The notes below the pieces were generated by a model. The model saw only the letters and a list, made by a program, of their open reading frames with translations, made no database searches and was not told where the DNA came from. The position numbers were made by a program, and so were the translations under genes. DNA of 64,000 nucleotides, taken from contig NC_092678.1 of assembly GCF_964355755.1 (NCBI RefSeq), positions 17,954,922 through 18,018,921 of the forward strand, in the 5' to 3' direction. Shown here piece by piece: positions 10,770 to 21,923 of this stretch (the first letter of the stretch is position 1; each line of letters begins with the position of its first letter). The stretch comes from Antedon mediterranea. Lineage: Eukaryota > Echinodermata > Crinoidea > Comatulida > Antedonidae.

Positions 10770-11225
10770 GATACGCCCTTATCTTTCAGTATTTTTATTT
10801 CGTTGGGGCGACTTTTTCTCATTCTCAAAGATTTCCTCATCTTTATCGTATAAAATTAATTAATTAAATTTCAGTATATCACCGGGCGGTTTAGAATTAC
10901 TGTTCTTTGCCTGATTTGTTTATATATATAAAAGTATCACTTCGGAGATCCCGCCTCGTGAATAAAAATACTGAAAGATGAGTGCGTATCAATTTGATCT
11001 CTGTTGCGCGTGCGTACAACTGAGGACTAGTGCTGTTCCGCCGTACCACGCCGAGAATGTTGAAGAAGCACTATCCAATCGAGTTCGAAAAATACCATGA
11101 AAGCCCCAGTGGTCTAATGGTTAGGACATCTGCATATCAAGCAGGCGGTCCGAGTTTGAGTCTCGGTTGGGGCGACTTTTTCTCATTCTCACAGATTTCC
11201 TCATCTTTATCGTATAAAATTATAA
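10770..11225 (+). repeat. Composite SINE region with nested inverted segment
   Basis: The tail phrase GGGGCGACTTTTTCTCATTC ... TTTATCGTATAAAATT occurs twice, at 10804-10855 and 11168-11221. The segment TCAAATTGATACGCCCTTAT plus CTTTCAGTATTTTTATTT (10764-10801) is the inverse of 10963-11003. AGTATATCACCGGGCGG at 10873 matches 7604. Together these look like two copies of one SINE, the second rearranged or nested. Confidence 0.55.
11103..11174 (+). repeat. tRNA-like SINE head (tRNA-Glu-type fold)
   Basis: The 71-nt segment folds as a cloverleaf on paper: acceptor GCCCCAG with TTGGGGC, D-arm GTCTAATGGTTAGGAC, anticodon stem TCTGC/GCAGG with loop ATATCAA, and T-arm CGAGTTTGAGTCTCGG. Box A and box B therefore resemble pol III promoters. 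The apparent anticodon ATC and the SINE tail that follows argue for a tRNA-derived repeat and against a functional tRNA gene. Related heads occur at 7650 and 41030-41770. Confidence 0.6.
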
Positions 11226-11227
11226 TA

Positions 11228-11267
<40 letters not shown>
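11228..11267. repeat. (AT)n microsatellite at SINE tail
   Basis: Alternating TA run of about 35 bp directly after the SINE tail; probably a slippage product of the tail. Confidence 0.8.
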
Positions 11268-11394
11268 AATATGTTTTATTGTAATGTAATTTCAATTGTA
11301 TTGTAATTGCTGTAATTTTGAATGCAAGCAATGGAATTTCCAAAAATGGATAAGAATAAAGTTTGAATCGTTGAATCTAATTGTGTTGTATTTT

Positions 11395-11640
11395 TTTTAT
11401 ATCTAAGGGTATTTATTTGATTACATGTTGTTACCATATAATATTACACCCACAAAAATAAACACCTTAATAAAATAAACGGCTCCATAAAAACCCTCCT
11501 CGAGGGAGGGAATGATGTTCTATGGTGGAGGGGTGGGGGGGTATTTATTTGATTATACAGTACATGTCAACATATAATGTTACTTCCCTCAAATAAACAA
11601 CTCCCTCTAATAAACACCTCCTTTTTGTTGTATCCCATCC
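11395..11640. repeat. Dispersed repeat H, second copy
   Basis: 'ggtatttatttgattaca', 'gttaccatataatatta', 'aaataaacaactccctc' and the C/G-rich 'cctccctcgagggagg'-type phrases belong to the family at 10395, 35575, 36355 and 46355. Confidence 0.55.
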
Positions 11641-11988
11641 CCTCCGATACAACTCCCAGCTTTCGTCAAACATTCATTTTTTTATTTATTCACTTTTGTT
11701 CAATTTAAAAATTCATCTATTCAGCAAATATCTGGATACAATCTGCATCTTGATAATAATTATTTATAAAAATATAATATACAATAACAGGGAAAAATTT
11801 CATTTGAAAATTTTGTTTAGCAAAATTGCTATCAAACTGATTTTTTAGTCAAGAAACATAGTTTTGTATTGTATTTTTTGCTACACAATTGCAGAAATGT
11901 GTAGCAAAAAGGTTGTTTTGTATAGCTTTTTGCTATGCTACACTGGCGAAATTATTCCCTGAATAATATAATAATATTTGATTATTAT

Positions 11989-12270
11989 TACCGTTTATCC
12001 TCTGGTATAATCCCACTACCCTAGAGCACGAAATTTGGCCAATTTTGGTGGGTTGGGAATATACCCAGAAAAAGCCTGATTCAGGAAAGAAAATTATTGA
12101 TAAGCATTTCTTGTAAAACCTCATCTAAACTGCCTAGAGAGAGGCCTACATCAATCAAAAGTCAATACTGGGACAATACACGAGGATACGCCTGTTTGTG
12201 AAATTAGACATACAGTGAGTAAGTGGTGGGATTAAACCAGAAGTGGGATTATACCTGAGGAATACGGTAT
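11989..12270. mobile_element. MITE with TACCGT..TATAATCCCAC ends
   Basis: TACCGTTTATCCTCTGGTA then TAATCCCAC on the left is mirrored by GTGGGATTATACCTGAGGAA then TACGGTA on the right, giving arms of about 28 bp. The 280-bp element holds no coding frame with recognisable content. Confidence 0.65.
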
Positions 12271-12640
12271 AAATGTCAAATTGGTGTCTAAAATTCCCAT
12301 GGTTTTATAAATTTTATTGATGTACACGTTAAACAGAAAAGGTTAGTAACGGTAATAATTTACTTACCCCAAAGGCTATTAACAAATAGACAGGCATCTG
12401 TAAAATAAACAAAAAACTTGTTAAATTCAAGTCCTTTACCATGGTACTGAGCTCGCCTTGCCAAGATAGGAACTCGTAACACTAACAGTCCTTTGATCTT
12501 ACTGTACGTCTGGCTGCAACAAATACCAACAGTACTGTACTATGTACATATTCTCAGCGGTGCTCTGTGTCTGTTAAGGGCATGGGACTGATCATGTCGC
12601 AGCCACATATAAACCCTTTGATCTCCGGAGCTGAGCTAAC
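12271..12640. other. Intergenic, nothing recognised
   Basis: No gene, repeat or structure identified before the minisatellite starts. Confidence 0.4.
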
Positions 12641-13678
12641 TATTGGTTTGGTTACTACTTACAGGCCACAGTACTTCAGAGTCTATTGGTTTGGTTACTA
12701 CTTACAGGCCACAGTACTTTATATATCCTAGAGTCTATTGGTTTGGTTACTACTTACTAATACAGGCCACAGTACTTTATATATCCTAAAGTCTATTGGT
12801 TTGGTTACTACTTACAGGCCACAGTACTTCATATATCCTAGAGTCTATTGGTTTGGTTACTACTTACAGGCCACAGTACTTTATATATCCTAGAGTCTAT
12901 TGTTTTGGTTACTACTTACAGGCCACAGTACTTCATATATACTAGAGTCTATTGGTTTGATTACTACTTACAGGCCACAGTACTTCATATATCCTAGAGT
13001 CTATTGGTTTGGTTACTACTTACAGGCCACAGTACTTCATATATCCTAGAGTCTATTGTTTTGGATACTACTTACAGGCCACAGTACTTCATATATCCTA
13101 GAGTCTATTGTTTTGGTTACTACTTACAGGCCACAGTACTTTATATATCCTAGAGTCTATTGTTTTGGTTACTACTTACAGGCCACAGTACTTTATATAT
13201 CCTAGAGTCTATTGGTTTGGATACTACTTACAGGCCACAGTACTTCATATATCCTAGTGTCTTATTGTTTTGGATACTACTTACAGGCCACAGTACTTCA
13301 TATATCCTAGAGTCTATTGTTTTGGATACTACTTACAGGCCACAGTACTTCATATATCCTAGAGTCTATTGTTTTGGATACTACTTACAGGCCACAGTAC
13401 TTCATATATCCTAGAGTCTATTGGTTTGGATACTACTTACAGGCCACAGTACTTCATATATCCTAGAGTCTATTGTTTTGGTTACTACTTACAGGCCACA
13501 GTACTTCATATATCCTAGAGTCTATTGGTTTGGATACTACTTACAGGCCACAGTACTTCATATATCCTACAGTCTATTGGTTTGGATACTACTTACAGGC
13601 CACAGTACTTCATATATCCTACAGTCTATTGGTTTGGATACTACTTACAGGCCACAGTACGTCATATACCCTAGAGTC
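12641..13678. repeat. 52-bp minisatellite, about 20 copies
   Basis: The unit reads GTCTATTGGTTTGGTTACTA, CTTACAGGCCACAGTACTTC, ATATATCCTAGA. I count 20 occurrences of AGGCCACAGTA at 52-bp spacing, the second shortened. Variants alternate GGTTTGG/TGTTTTGG, GGTTACT/GGATACT and CTTCATA/CTTTATA, so higher-order homogenisation is possible. Because 52 is not a multiple of 3, the frames rotate through three reading frames and are not a gene. Confidence 0.95.
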
Positions 13679-13854
13679 AATTTGTACTGGTACCAGATTG
13701 AATACAAGTGATGCCCAGACACTAACGAATAATGAAAGCCCAATCAGCCACTGCATCAATTTTGTTGCCATTGTGAATCTGGTGATAGAAAATAACATGG
13801 TTTTTACTTCCCTATCTTCGTAGGTACGTTTTCATAAGACTCCTTCACTTTGTA

Positions 13855-14835
13855 TTGTATTTTGACTTTCAAAAGGCTTTTGATAAAGTTCCACATAGCA
13901 GATTAGTTTTACGGAATATCTGATAACTTACTGAATTGGAATGAGGCATTTTTAAAAGATCGAAGACTGAGGGTTGTGGTAAATGGAGTCATGTCCGAAT
14001 GGCGTAATGTATCCAGTGGGGTGCCCCAGGGTAGTGTCTTGGGCCCCTCGTTATTTGTATTAATGACCTACCCCAATCTGTTGTTGATTCTTATATTAAA
14101 TTGTTTGCCGACGATACCACCAAGCTATATAGAGTAGTAAGTAATGAGTGGAATATGTTTAAATATTATATAGGAGGGGGTTCGTATCGAGTTGAAATTG
14201 CAGAGGTTAATGTATTGTGGAATCGGACCTTGGTATTTTGTTTGATCGGAAACTGTATTTCTCAGCTCATTCTGTTAAAGTTGCGAGAGCAGCTAATAGA
14301 AGATTGAGTCTGATTAAAAGATCATTTAAATATCTTGATAGCGCGGGATATATACGTTTATATAAGTCTATGATTCGACCGGTTATGGAATATGGTAGCT
14401 GGGTTTGGAAGCCTAGATATTAGAAAGACTCAGATTTACTAGAGAAAGTCTAACAGAGATGTACTAGATTGATTAAGGATTTGAAGGATAAAGAATATGT
14501 AGATAGGCTGAGGGCTTTAAATTTACCTACATCATTATTCAGGAAAAAAAAAGCAGATGTTATTCAGACCTATAAGATTTTTCAAGGTATTGATTCTTTG
14601 GATCCTGATAGATTATTTAAGAGATCTGAGTATTCTAAGACTAGGCCTAGAGGTCATCCATTCAAAGTATATAAATCTAAAACAAATTTTAAGGAAGAAG
14701 TATTTTGCTTCTCGTGGAGTGAATGATTGGAACTTCCTTCCCAGTAATAAAGTTGTTTGTCGGGGTTCTGTCAATAAATAAGTTTAAAGCGGGTATTGAG
14801 AAGTTCTGGTCTGGCCACAATTTAAATAATTAAAA
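13855..14835 (+). pseudogene. Decayed non-LTR retrotransposon, reverse transcriptase part
   Basis: Reverse-transcriptase motifs appear in order across shifting frames. FDFQKAFDKVPH is at about 13860. SSGVPQGSVLGP is at about 14012-14050, and LFADDTTKLYR, the catalytic FADD block, is at 14101-14135. DLGILFDRKLYFSAHSVKVA is at 14220-14280, LYKSMIRPVMEYGSWVWKP at 14357-14415 and LKDKEYVDRLRALNLPTSLF at 14478-14540. The end SRGVNDWNFLP is at about 14711-14742, followed by a frameshift and then FKAGIEKFW. The order and the C-terminal signature fit the CR1/L2/Rex group of LINE ORF2. At least three frameshifts or stops and a missing N-terminal endonuclease make it inactive. Confidence 0.88.
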
Positions 14836-14897
14836 ACTCTCAATAAAATGAGAAAGTTGGTCATTCAAAATACTGAAGATTGGTTTTGTGTAAATGT

Positions 14898-15672
14898 GGG
14901 ACGATTCGGCCTGCAAAGTGGTCCCACTAAAAGGAATACCGTCGTGTTCGGCCGCCAACGAGTTCGGCCGCATGTATTTAGTATGGAACGCCAGGCTTGC
15001 TTGCTTGCATTGTTTATATTAAATGCGTTGTTTAGATTTGCGATCTCCGTGGCTTATTCCATTAAAAAAATAGGGGTGCATTGCTTTACCGATTTTTCTC
15101 TACATTTGTATTATTGTATATAATATTACGATTTCTCTTTAGATACAGTTAGATTCATCACAGATAGAGAAAAATGAAAATTATTTTATTATATACAATC
15201 TTAACACATTTATACATACTTAATGTATTATTAACTGATTTAATGGTCATTTCTGTTTTTATTAGAACACATTAGGCCTGCAAGAGTAAATGTACAAGAC
15301 ACAAGTACAAGTTTATTGCCCGTTTAAGATTATTATTATAATAATAAACGTATATCTAAATCATTTAAAATAGATTCAAATATATCCACACCACAGCATT
15401 CTAAATAATACTTATATCACAGAAAGTAATATGATAATACGCCGTACATTTTATGTCGGTCAATTTTTATCGATCACGTTAGAATGCACTCACATTTTTA
15501 GAATGGAATAACCCAATGAAAAGACCAAACGGAAGTTGATGCATCGTTGGCGCTCCATACATAGCGCCTTATATGGGCATTCAAAACATTGCGGCCGTAA
15601 CCGTTTGCGGCCGAACACGATGTACACCCACTAGAAGTAGGCCGAATAGTCCAGGGCCGAACGAATCGTCCT
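14898..15672. mobile_element. TIR element with GGACGATTCG ends and CGGCCG-rich arms
   Basis: The left arm (GGGACGATTCGGCC, GTGTTCGGCCGCCAACG, TTCGGCCGCATG, TATGGAACGCC) is repeated inverted on the right (GGCGCTCCATA, GCGGCCGTAACCGTTTGCGG, CCGAACAC, CGAATCGTCC). The arms are about 110 bp with gaps. The middle is AT-rich without a transposase frame. The target duplication is unclear. Confidence 0.65.
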
Positions 15673-15923
15673 GGAACCGGGCCTAGGCCTAGCTAGTCTA
15701 GCCGGTACGCACTCCGGCGAGCCTCTCCTCTTCCTGCACACACACGCGTTTAATAGCCTGCTGTGTAAGTAGTAGGCCTAGCCTAGCCCTTATAGCCTAC
15801 TAGTTATCTATGAATAAACCTGAAAGAAATTATTTGGTTCAGCACATGTTTTTTTATACTAATAATAGGGTTATTTAATAGCCTCCTACTTACTAGGTTA
15901 GGCCCTAGGCCTACTAATACTGT
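15673..15923. other. AGGCCT-rich intergenic stretch
   Basis: Dense in the palindrome AGGCCT and its extension TAGGCCTA, with GCCTAGCC runs. Similar clusters occur at 2340-2530 and 3510-3690. No gene seen. Confidence 0.5.
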
Positions 15924-17449
15924 CAAAGATAGTGTAGTAGGAAGATGTTACACTTCCTATTCGTTCAATGCAAATAAAAGCGAGATAACATGGAGCTAAA
16001 TTTAAAGGGCGCCTCGCACGTCGAGTGGGGATACGGAAAGTTATATATTATAACAGTAGAATAATAATATGATTGTAAAATTAAGATTTAATACGAATTA
16101 ACATATAAAATGTAATGTTATCTTTATAGAAAGTGCAAATGAATCATATTTATATGCTTTGGAATACAAATTTGTGTTTCAATTACCTGGAATTGTTTAG
16201 GTACCTGGAATTTATCTACCCGTATTATTTCTTTTATTTTAATGTTTTTATTATCATCAAATCAATTGAACTTTTTAAAATTATTTACATTTAATTGTTT
16301 ATCATCGGAAACAGATAGAGAATTTAATACCTAGCTTTAGAAACACTTCTTCATCAGAGTGAATACATATATTAGGAGCCTAGTGGTAAATAGGTACAAT
16401 GTGTATGCCTATATAATAATCGATTACGTATGGTTTATTTCTAAGGGTAATAAAAGAGAATGTGTAGTATGCCATGTAATCAATAATCAATCAATATTTA
16501 TTGTAATCAATAATATTATACAAATAGTTGATCTGCATACACTGAATACGGTAACCAATAGGCTTGAACATTATAGGAATTTAGGACTACGAGTTTTTTT
16601 ACTGAAATAATACTGTAACCCGTTTAACACTCCGAACTTTAGTGCATTCAACGTAATTTTATATGCCATGATTGTAACGCCTAAAATTATTGATAATATT
16701 AATTATGCCAATAAGTTCATTATTAGTAATTAAGGTTATATAAAGGAAAAAATATAAATAGGGAGGCCTACTTTACCCGCTTTTATTATACTACCCAAAT
16801 GTTCTATCATAGAAGTTTTAGAATTCTATGTTAATCTATAGAAACAGATAATTTCTACTATAGAAATGAATTTACAGATTCTACCCCTAGAGTTTTATAG
16901 AAATTGCTTTATAGAAAATATTGAAATTGCAGAAGAATTGCTATCATTTATTCATAAATCATATTGTTTGCCAACAACAATACTGTATACTGTAAAATGA
17001 CTTCAGACTTGACTGGGGTTTACCAAGATGGGTAAGTGTTGTTATGGGTACGGGTTGGTTTGGGTACGAGATGACCAGCATCCATTCATGAATGCCTCTA
17101 CAGGCGCGCGTAAGCCTCCTCCTGATCCTAGCTCAGTGTTCACAGTCATGTCATGCCAAAACTCACTCCAAATAAATGTAGGCCTATTAACAATTAAAAA
17201 GATCCAAAAACAGTATGAAAACATCATATTAATTTTTAACTTTGTATAATAAAAACAAAAAAGAAGTTTTTGTTTTGTTTTTTGTGGCTTATTTTTACAA
17301 TTTATTGCCGAAAACACCATTTTCATTGAGCCATTGCGCTCCTCATGTTTGAGATTCGTCTATTCCTACTCGTCGTGAGAGGCGCCCTATCTCGAGCGGT
17401 TCTCTAATTTTTGAGCGAAGTGTAACATCTTCCTACTACACTATCTTTG
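15924..17449. mobile_element. 1.5-kb TIR element with CAAAGATAGTG ends
   Basis: CAAAGATAGTGTAGTAGGAA then GATGTTACACTTC at the left end is matched by its exact inverse at 17417-17449. Further inside, GGGCGCCTC and CACG-CGAG match in the same order, so the arms reach about 110 bp. The flanks ATACTGT and CTACTAT agree at 5 of 7 positions, a possible eroded 7-bp duplication. No transposase is seen; a 73-codon frame at 17028 is unrecognised. Confidence 0.75.
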
Positions 17450-17463
17450 CTACTATGTATAGG

Positions 17464-18264
17464 CAAAGAATATATATAACAAGAATGAGTAATCCGCGAT
17501 TTTCCCTGTAACAGTAATATTGTCCATGTGGTAGGGCGCCGCCATAAGTATGGATGTATCTGGGATGTATACAACTTTTTGTGACGGTTTCAATAATCAA
17601 AGGCTAGACCACCGGTAGTATTTTCATGATAAAAAATGTTATCAACTACATGCCAACATCATGTTAAATACTATTTAGATATTTAATTGTTCGTTTTATG
17701 CAAGTTATTTAGTAAAAACTGCCGTATAAACAGTTGGCTTTGCAACCGGGCGCTACGATAGCGTGACCGGGCGTGTTGGTGTTTACGCGTTTTCACGAAG
17801 GTTTCTGGTAAAACAAATAAATGTTAATAACATTTAACATTTTGTCCTATTAATAACATGTATTTTATACTAATTTATATCATAAAAACAATACTTAATT
17901 TACCGGGCGTAGAGTAGTACGGCAATGGTAAAGAATAGGCCATGCTAACGATTCATTGATTTTTGGTGTTGCTGTGTTAGGCCTTTTTTGTGAACTAACT
18001 TAGCATGTTAGTAAATAATTGTCTTTAAAAGTGAATGTACACTAGTTTGTTAATAAATATGTATTATAAAATAGTTTAAAATTGCAAAAACTATTATCAT
18101 AATTCTATTTAATGTGACATGTAGAATATCTATTAAATCAAGTCTTATTTAGTATGTATACATCCGCCCTTATGAGGGCGGGCATCACTCACTGGAGCTC
18201 TCTGTTACAAATTTCTCATGCAAAAATCGCGGAATACTCATTCTTGTGATATATATATTCTTTG
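17464..18264. mobile_element. 801-bp TIR element with perfect 7-bp target duplication
   Basis: The left end CAAAGAATATATATAACAAG, then AATGAGTAATCCGCGATTTT, is matched inverted at the right end. TGTAACAG and an ATGTAT word also recur inside both arms. The element is flanked by GTATAGG on both sides (17457-17463 and 18265-18271), a clean 7-bp target-site duplication. Its terminal CAAAGA is shared with the element ending 14 bp upstream. The interior is AT-rich and has no transposase frame. Confidence 0.85.
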
Positions 18265-18271
18265 GTATAGG

Positions 18272-18690
18272 ACACAGACGATCGATCGACATGACGACAA
18301 CACAAAACAATTAATTGAATGTGACACAAACTTCGCCGCCAACGGTTATCAATTTCCGAAGTTAGTTGCATGCCCGCCGCCCTTAGCCAAATAGCAATAA
18401 GCCTCATATAATCAGCATAATTGATTTAAAAAACATAATGTTATTATCAATAAGAGGGCTAAAAACGTCCACTGAATAAAAATGAAAAACGCCGCAACAG
18501 ACTAACAAATATATAATTACTATTAATCTATTTTTTAGTAAATAAAAATAGTGTACATAATCAATCAAACAGTTCGATCTTCTTCAACCTTACACATTGA
18601 TATTTTTAAATTTTTTAATTGATTTTTAATTTAGGCATGGACTATACCTATTACTCCGAAAAAAAATAGAATGATAACTTGGAATTTGTG
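18272..18690. other. Intergenic, nothing recognised
   Basis: AT-rich sequence between the TIR element and the 47-bp satellite. No gene or repeat identified. Confidence 0.4.
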
Positions 18691-19235
18691 AACACATAGT
18701 GGAACACGAACTGAACATTCAGGGGAACACATAGTGAACATACAGAGTGACACGTGCGACAGTGTTTTTAATGTGAACACACACTGTGTGGCTGTGTGGC
18801 CGGCAATAACAACGTGTTAATATTATGTGTTTACTGTGTGGAAAACAGTGTTCAACACTGTACACTGGAACACAATGTGTTTCACACAGTGAACACGTAG
18901 TAGAACATGAACATACAGTGACACATGTGTTTTTTGTGTGAACACATAGTGGAACATGAACACAGTGACACATGTGTTTTTTGTGTGAACACATAGTGGA
19001 ACATGAACACAGTGACACATGTGTTTTTTGTGTGAACACATAGTGGAACATGCACACAGTGACACATGTGTTTTTGTGTGAACACATAGTGGAACATGAA
19101 CATACAGTGACACATGTGTTTTTTGTGTGAACACATAGTGGAACATGAACACAGTGACACATGTGTTTTTTGTGTGAACACATAGTGGAACATCAACACA
19201 GTGAGACATGTGTTTTTTGTGTGAACACATAGTTT
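18690..19235. repeat. 47-bp minisatellite rich in ACACATGTGT palindromes
   Basis: The unit reads AACACATAGTGGAACATGAA, CACAGTGACACATGTGTTTT, TTGTGTG. About seven regular copies lie at 18886-19235, preceded by a degenerate, divergent stretch from 18690. Each unit contains the palindrome ACACATGTGT. A 47-bp period rotates the reading frame, so three long overlapping minus-strand frames of CSHKKHMCHC-type repeats are artefacts. Confidence 0.92.
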
Positions 19236-19259
19236 TTATGTGGAATTTTCCTAAGGGTT

Positions 19260-19815
19260 ATCATACCGAATAGTTATGTATATAATTATTCATTTTAGAA
19301 GACATCAACATAATAAAAAACATACATGGGATCGTCTCTACTGCTCTGGTAGGTGCTGCAGTACCGGCTGCCTTGCGTTCGAGAATGTTCTAAGTCAGTT
19401 TCTCCATAACTATATCTCACAAACTGACTTCAAATAACGAGAGGCAAGCTATATGGTTCAACGATTCGATCTTTATTTAATCATCATCAGGAATGACAAT
19501 TGTATAACTACAGTATAGGCATCCTACTACTAAGCTATGCTACTAAGTATGTTAATTAGATATAAACAATTTCATAAGTGTTGTTGCAAAGGATGAAACA
19601 AAGCCGACTGACAAATAATATCGTCACGTTTTACCGTTATACAATATAACAATAGATAGAACTAGGGGGTACTCCGAGAGTACAAACCTCCGCCTACTGT
19701 AAAATTCCCCTACAGAAAATGTCCCCGGAAAATATATACAGTATATATATTTTTTTAATTTTTTTTATTAGTTCAAGCTAAGTGTAAATAGGCTAACTGT
19801 ACACTACAAAGCTGT
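19260..19815. other. Intergenic, no gene seen
   Basis: Contains short words shared with other repeats ('caacgattcgatctttattt' near 19459; 'cctccgcc' near 19690), consistent with eroded mobile elements. Confidence 0.4.
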
Positions 19816-19817
19816 GG

Positions 19818-20240
19818 ATGAGAGTTTGGTATAATGGTTATGTATCCAGCCTTGCACTGTTGAGGTCGCTGGTTCAAGTCCCATTGAGTTTTTTTTTTAT
19901 TATTTTTTTATTTATTTTTGTTGTGGAAATTGATCTTTGACCCTAAACCCTTCAAAATCTAACCACAATTTTATGATGAGTCATTGATCATCGTGGCTAA
20001 GTTTGATGAGAATCGGTTAAAAACTGTGGTCTCTAGGCAGTTAAAAATTTTTTTGTTAGTTGTGACCTAACCTATAACCTTTTCCCCTCACAATCGAACT
20101 CGTCCAACCTTTTAGGGCATAGATCATTGTGGCCAAATTTGGTGAGAATGGGATGAAAACTGTGGCCTCCAGGCTGTTCACACACACACGTACACCCCAA
20201 CACACACCTACAGGGGTGAAAACATAACCTCATTGGCGGA
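19818..20240 (+). repeat. SINE with tRNA-like head and CCTCCGCC-type tail
   Basis: A pol III-like head has box A-like TTTGGTATAATGGTTATG (19824-19841) and box B GGTTCAAGTCC (19871-19881). The body repeats a phrase twice: 'atcatcgtggctaagtttgatgagaatcggttaaaaactgtgg' (about 19986) and 'atcattgtggccaaatttggtgagaatgggatgaaaactgtgg' (about 20123). Each is followed by 'ctccaggc'-like words, then a CA-rich stretch and CATTGGCGGAGGG. The plus-strand start of a related repeat, CCTCCGCCAAGGAGG, lies at 25515. Confidence 0.6.
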
Positions 20241-21180
20241 GGGAATAAACACATAAAATAAAATATTGTTTAAATAGCAATGTTTTGACACACATGGCGT
20301 TTCATACGTAAAATAATTAAACTTAAATAAAAAATTAAAATTCCTAACTGGAACACTAAACATAAAAAATACAATGACTTGAAGAAAGTCCATATCGATA
20401 TAAAAAATATGCATTATCTTTAAAATAAAATGTTATATGCTTATCCACCACCACCTATAAAAACTGCATTAAAAACGAGCAAAAAAAGAAACAAATAAAA
20501 CCATTAAAACGTAATTATAGCAACACAGAATAAATATAATGAGATAAATATGCATTGAATGAATAGTTATTTATAGTTTAAAGACATAAAAAACGGTAAA
20601 AAAATGAATATAAGACCATTAATAAACTACTATTAATAACGGCATAAAAAGACACTGTACGTCATTTAACGAATAATACATTTTGTAAAGAAATAACTTG
20701 TATAAATCACAATAAGATACAAGCTTGTATCTTGAGACCCACAAAAATGACAGAAACATGAAAATTAAATGTAATAAAAGTAGTTACAGCCATGGATAGT
20801 CTTTTCTGGTTGTAACCACCTTCGCTTTGAGAAGCAAAACGCATTTTGCCACCGTCATTCAATGTCTGTTTTGACATTTATTTTTGTTAGAAAATCTAAT
20901 CAATAGCAATACAAATACGTCAATATTCACAGAGAAGAAAAAAAGAAGGTACATAGACAATGATACAATAATTGTATTAATAACTAGGTTAATGGTGTGT
21001 CCAGAGAGAATAATGGACTGATCGCCTAACATAAAAGTTAATTCTCTCTAAACAACTAACCTGCGAAAAGATAACATTGATTACCTTCAATTAACACTTT
21101 TTTTTAGATAGGCCTACATATTATTTAAGATTTTTAAACAATTTTATTTACTTTATTACGGTATTTATTTGTTACAATGT
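20241..21180. other. Intergenic AT-rich stretch
   Basis: No gene, clear repeat or structure found. The word ACATGGCGTTTCATACGT at about 20292 is nearly repeated at about 59780. Confidence 0.4.
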
Positions 21181-21182
21181 AA

Positions 21183-21600
21183 TACCAAAGAACTTATAAC
21201 ACAAGAATCTCCTGTTCTTCAATTTGCATTCAAAACACAGTATCGGAAGTATAGGGTTAAAAGGTCAAACTGGGCGAAGCCATTTCACAGCATGGAGCAG
21301 CGCCCCCTCCAAACTAGGAAGTCAATTACTCTACCCCCTAGAGTATTAGCAGATCCCCTTTATGATTTTGACTTTCTAATTTGATGCGGGTGCCCTACTC
21401 CTCAGTCAATTACTCTATCCCCCCTAGAGTATTAGCAGATCCCCTCTATGATTTTGACTTTCTAATTTGATGCGGGCGCCCTACTCCGTGGCTCACAATG
21501 GCGCCACCCATTAGCTCTATTCTATCCCACAATGCCTTTCGAAATTGTTACGCGCTTCGGACGAACAGGAGATTCTTGTGTTATAAGTTTTTTGGTAATA
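21183..21600. mobile_element. MITE with internal 84-bp direct duplication
   Basis: The left arm ACCAAAGAACTTATAACACA then AGAATCTCCTGTTC is matched inverted at 21563-21598 with one or two mismatches. Inside, the segment from GTCAATTACTCTA at 21321 to about 21404 is repeated at 21405-21487 with two or three differences. No coding content is recognised. Confidence 0.75.
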
Positions 21601-21719
21601 CTAAAACTTTTAAAGGAAGACAAATACATTCGGTATTTTGTCATCCGGCCATTATAGTACTTCCAGGCCAATTGCTATCCGACTACATGGCCTTTCATAC
21701 CTGTTGCAATTCGACTACA

Positions 21720-21923
21720 TGGCCTTTCATACCTGTTCCGGCACGGTTGGTTCCGGTCCGGCGAATCGAATGTGTCAATGTTTCGTTTTCACGACGCTCA
21801 TGATCCAGGCGGCTATGCGCCAATCGATATGCGCGTAGCCGCGTAAAATTGAAACATTGTGGTTCGAATCGATTTACCGGCGCTGGACCCGGAACCGTGC
21901 TGGAACAGGTGTGAAAGAGCCTT
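21720..21923. mobile_element. MITE-E (CTTTCACACCTGTTCC family)
   Basis: GGCCTTTCATACCTGTTCCG then GCACGGTT..CCGGTCCGGCG at the left is mirrored by CGGCGCTGGACCCGGAACCG then TGCTGGAACAGGTGTGAAAG on the right. A partial duplicate of the left end (ATGGCCTTTCATACCTGTT) lies just upstream at 21687. Second copy at 22732-22820. Confidence 0.75.

Noticed and set aside
11103-11174. Functional tRNA gene
   Set aside because: Cloverleaf possible, but the anticodon ATC is abnormal, a SINE tail follows directly and the same head recurs in diverged repeats.
12641-13678. CRISPR array
   Set aside because: Units are contiguous without unique spacers and the genome is animal; it is a minisatellite.
13160-13823. 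Frames with repeated YLQATVLHIS / LLTGHSTSYILES peptides
   Set aside because: Products of the 52-bp minisatellite read in rotating frames.
17028-17326. Frames on both strands within the 1.5-kb TIR element
   Set aside because: Opposite-strand overlap, no domain; ATGG|GTAAGT at the start could be a splice donor but no partner exon was found.
18719-19230. Cys/His-rich minus-strand frames resembling zinc fingers
   Set aside because: They are three shifted readings of the 47-bp satellite; the Cys/His spacing follows the DNA period and is not a finger motif.
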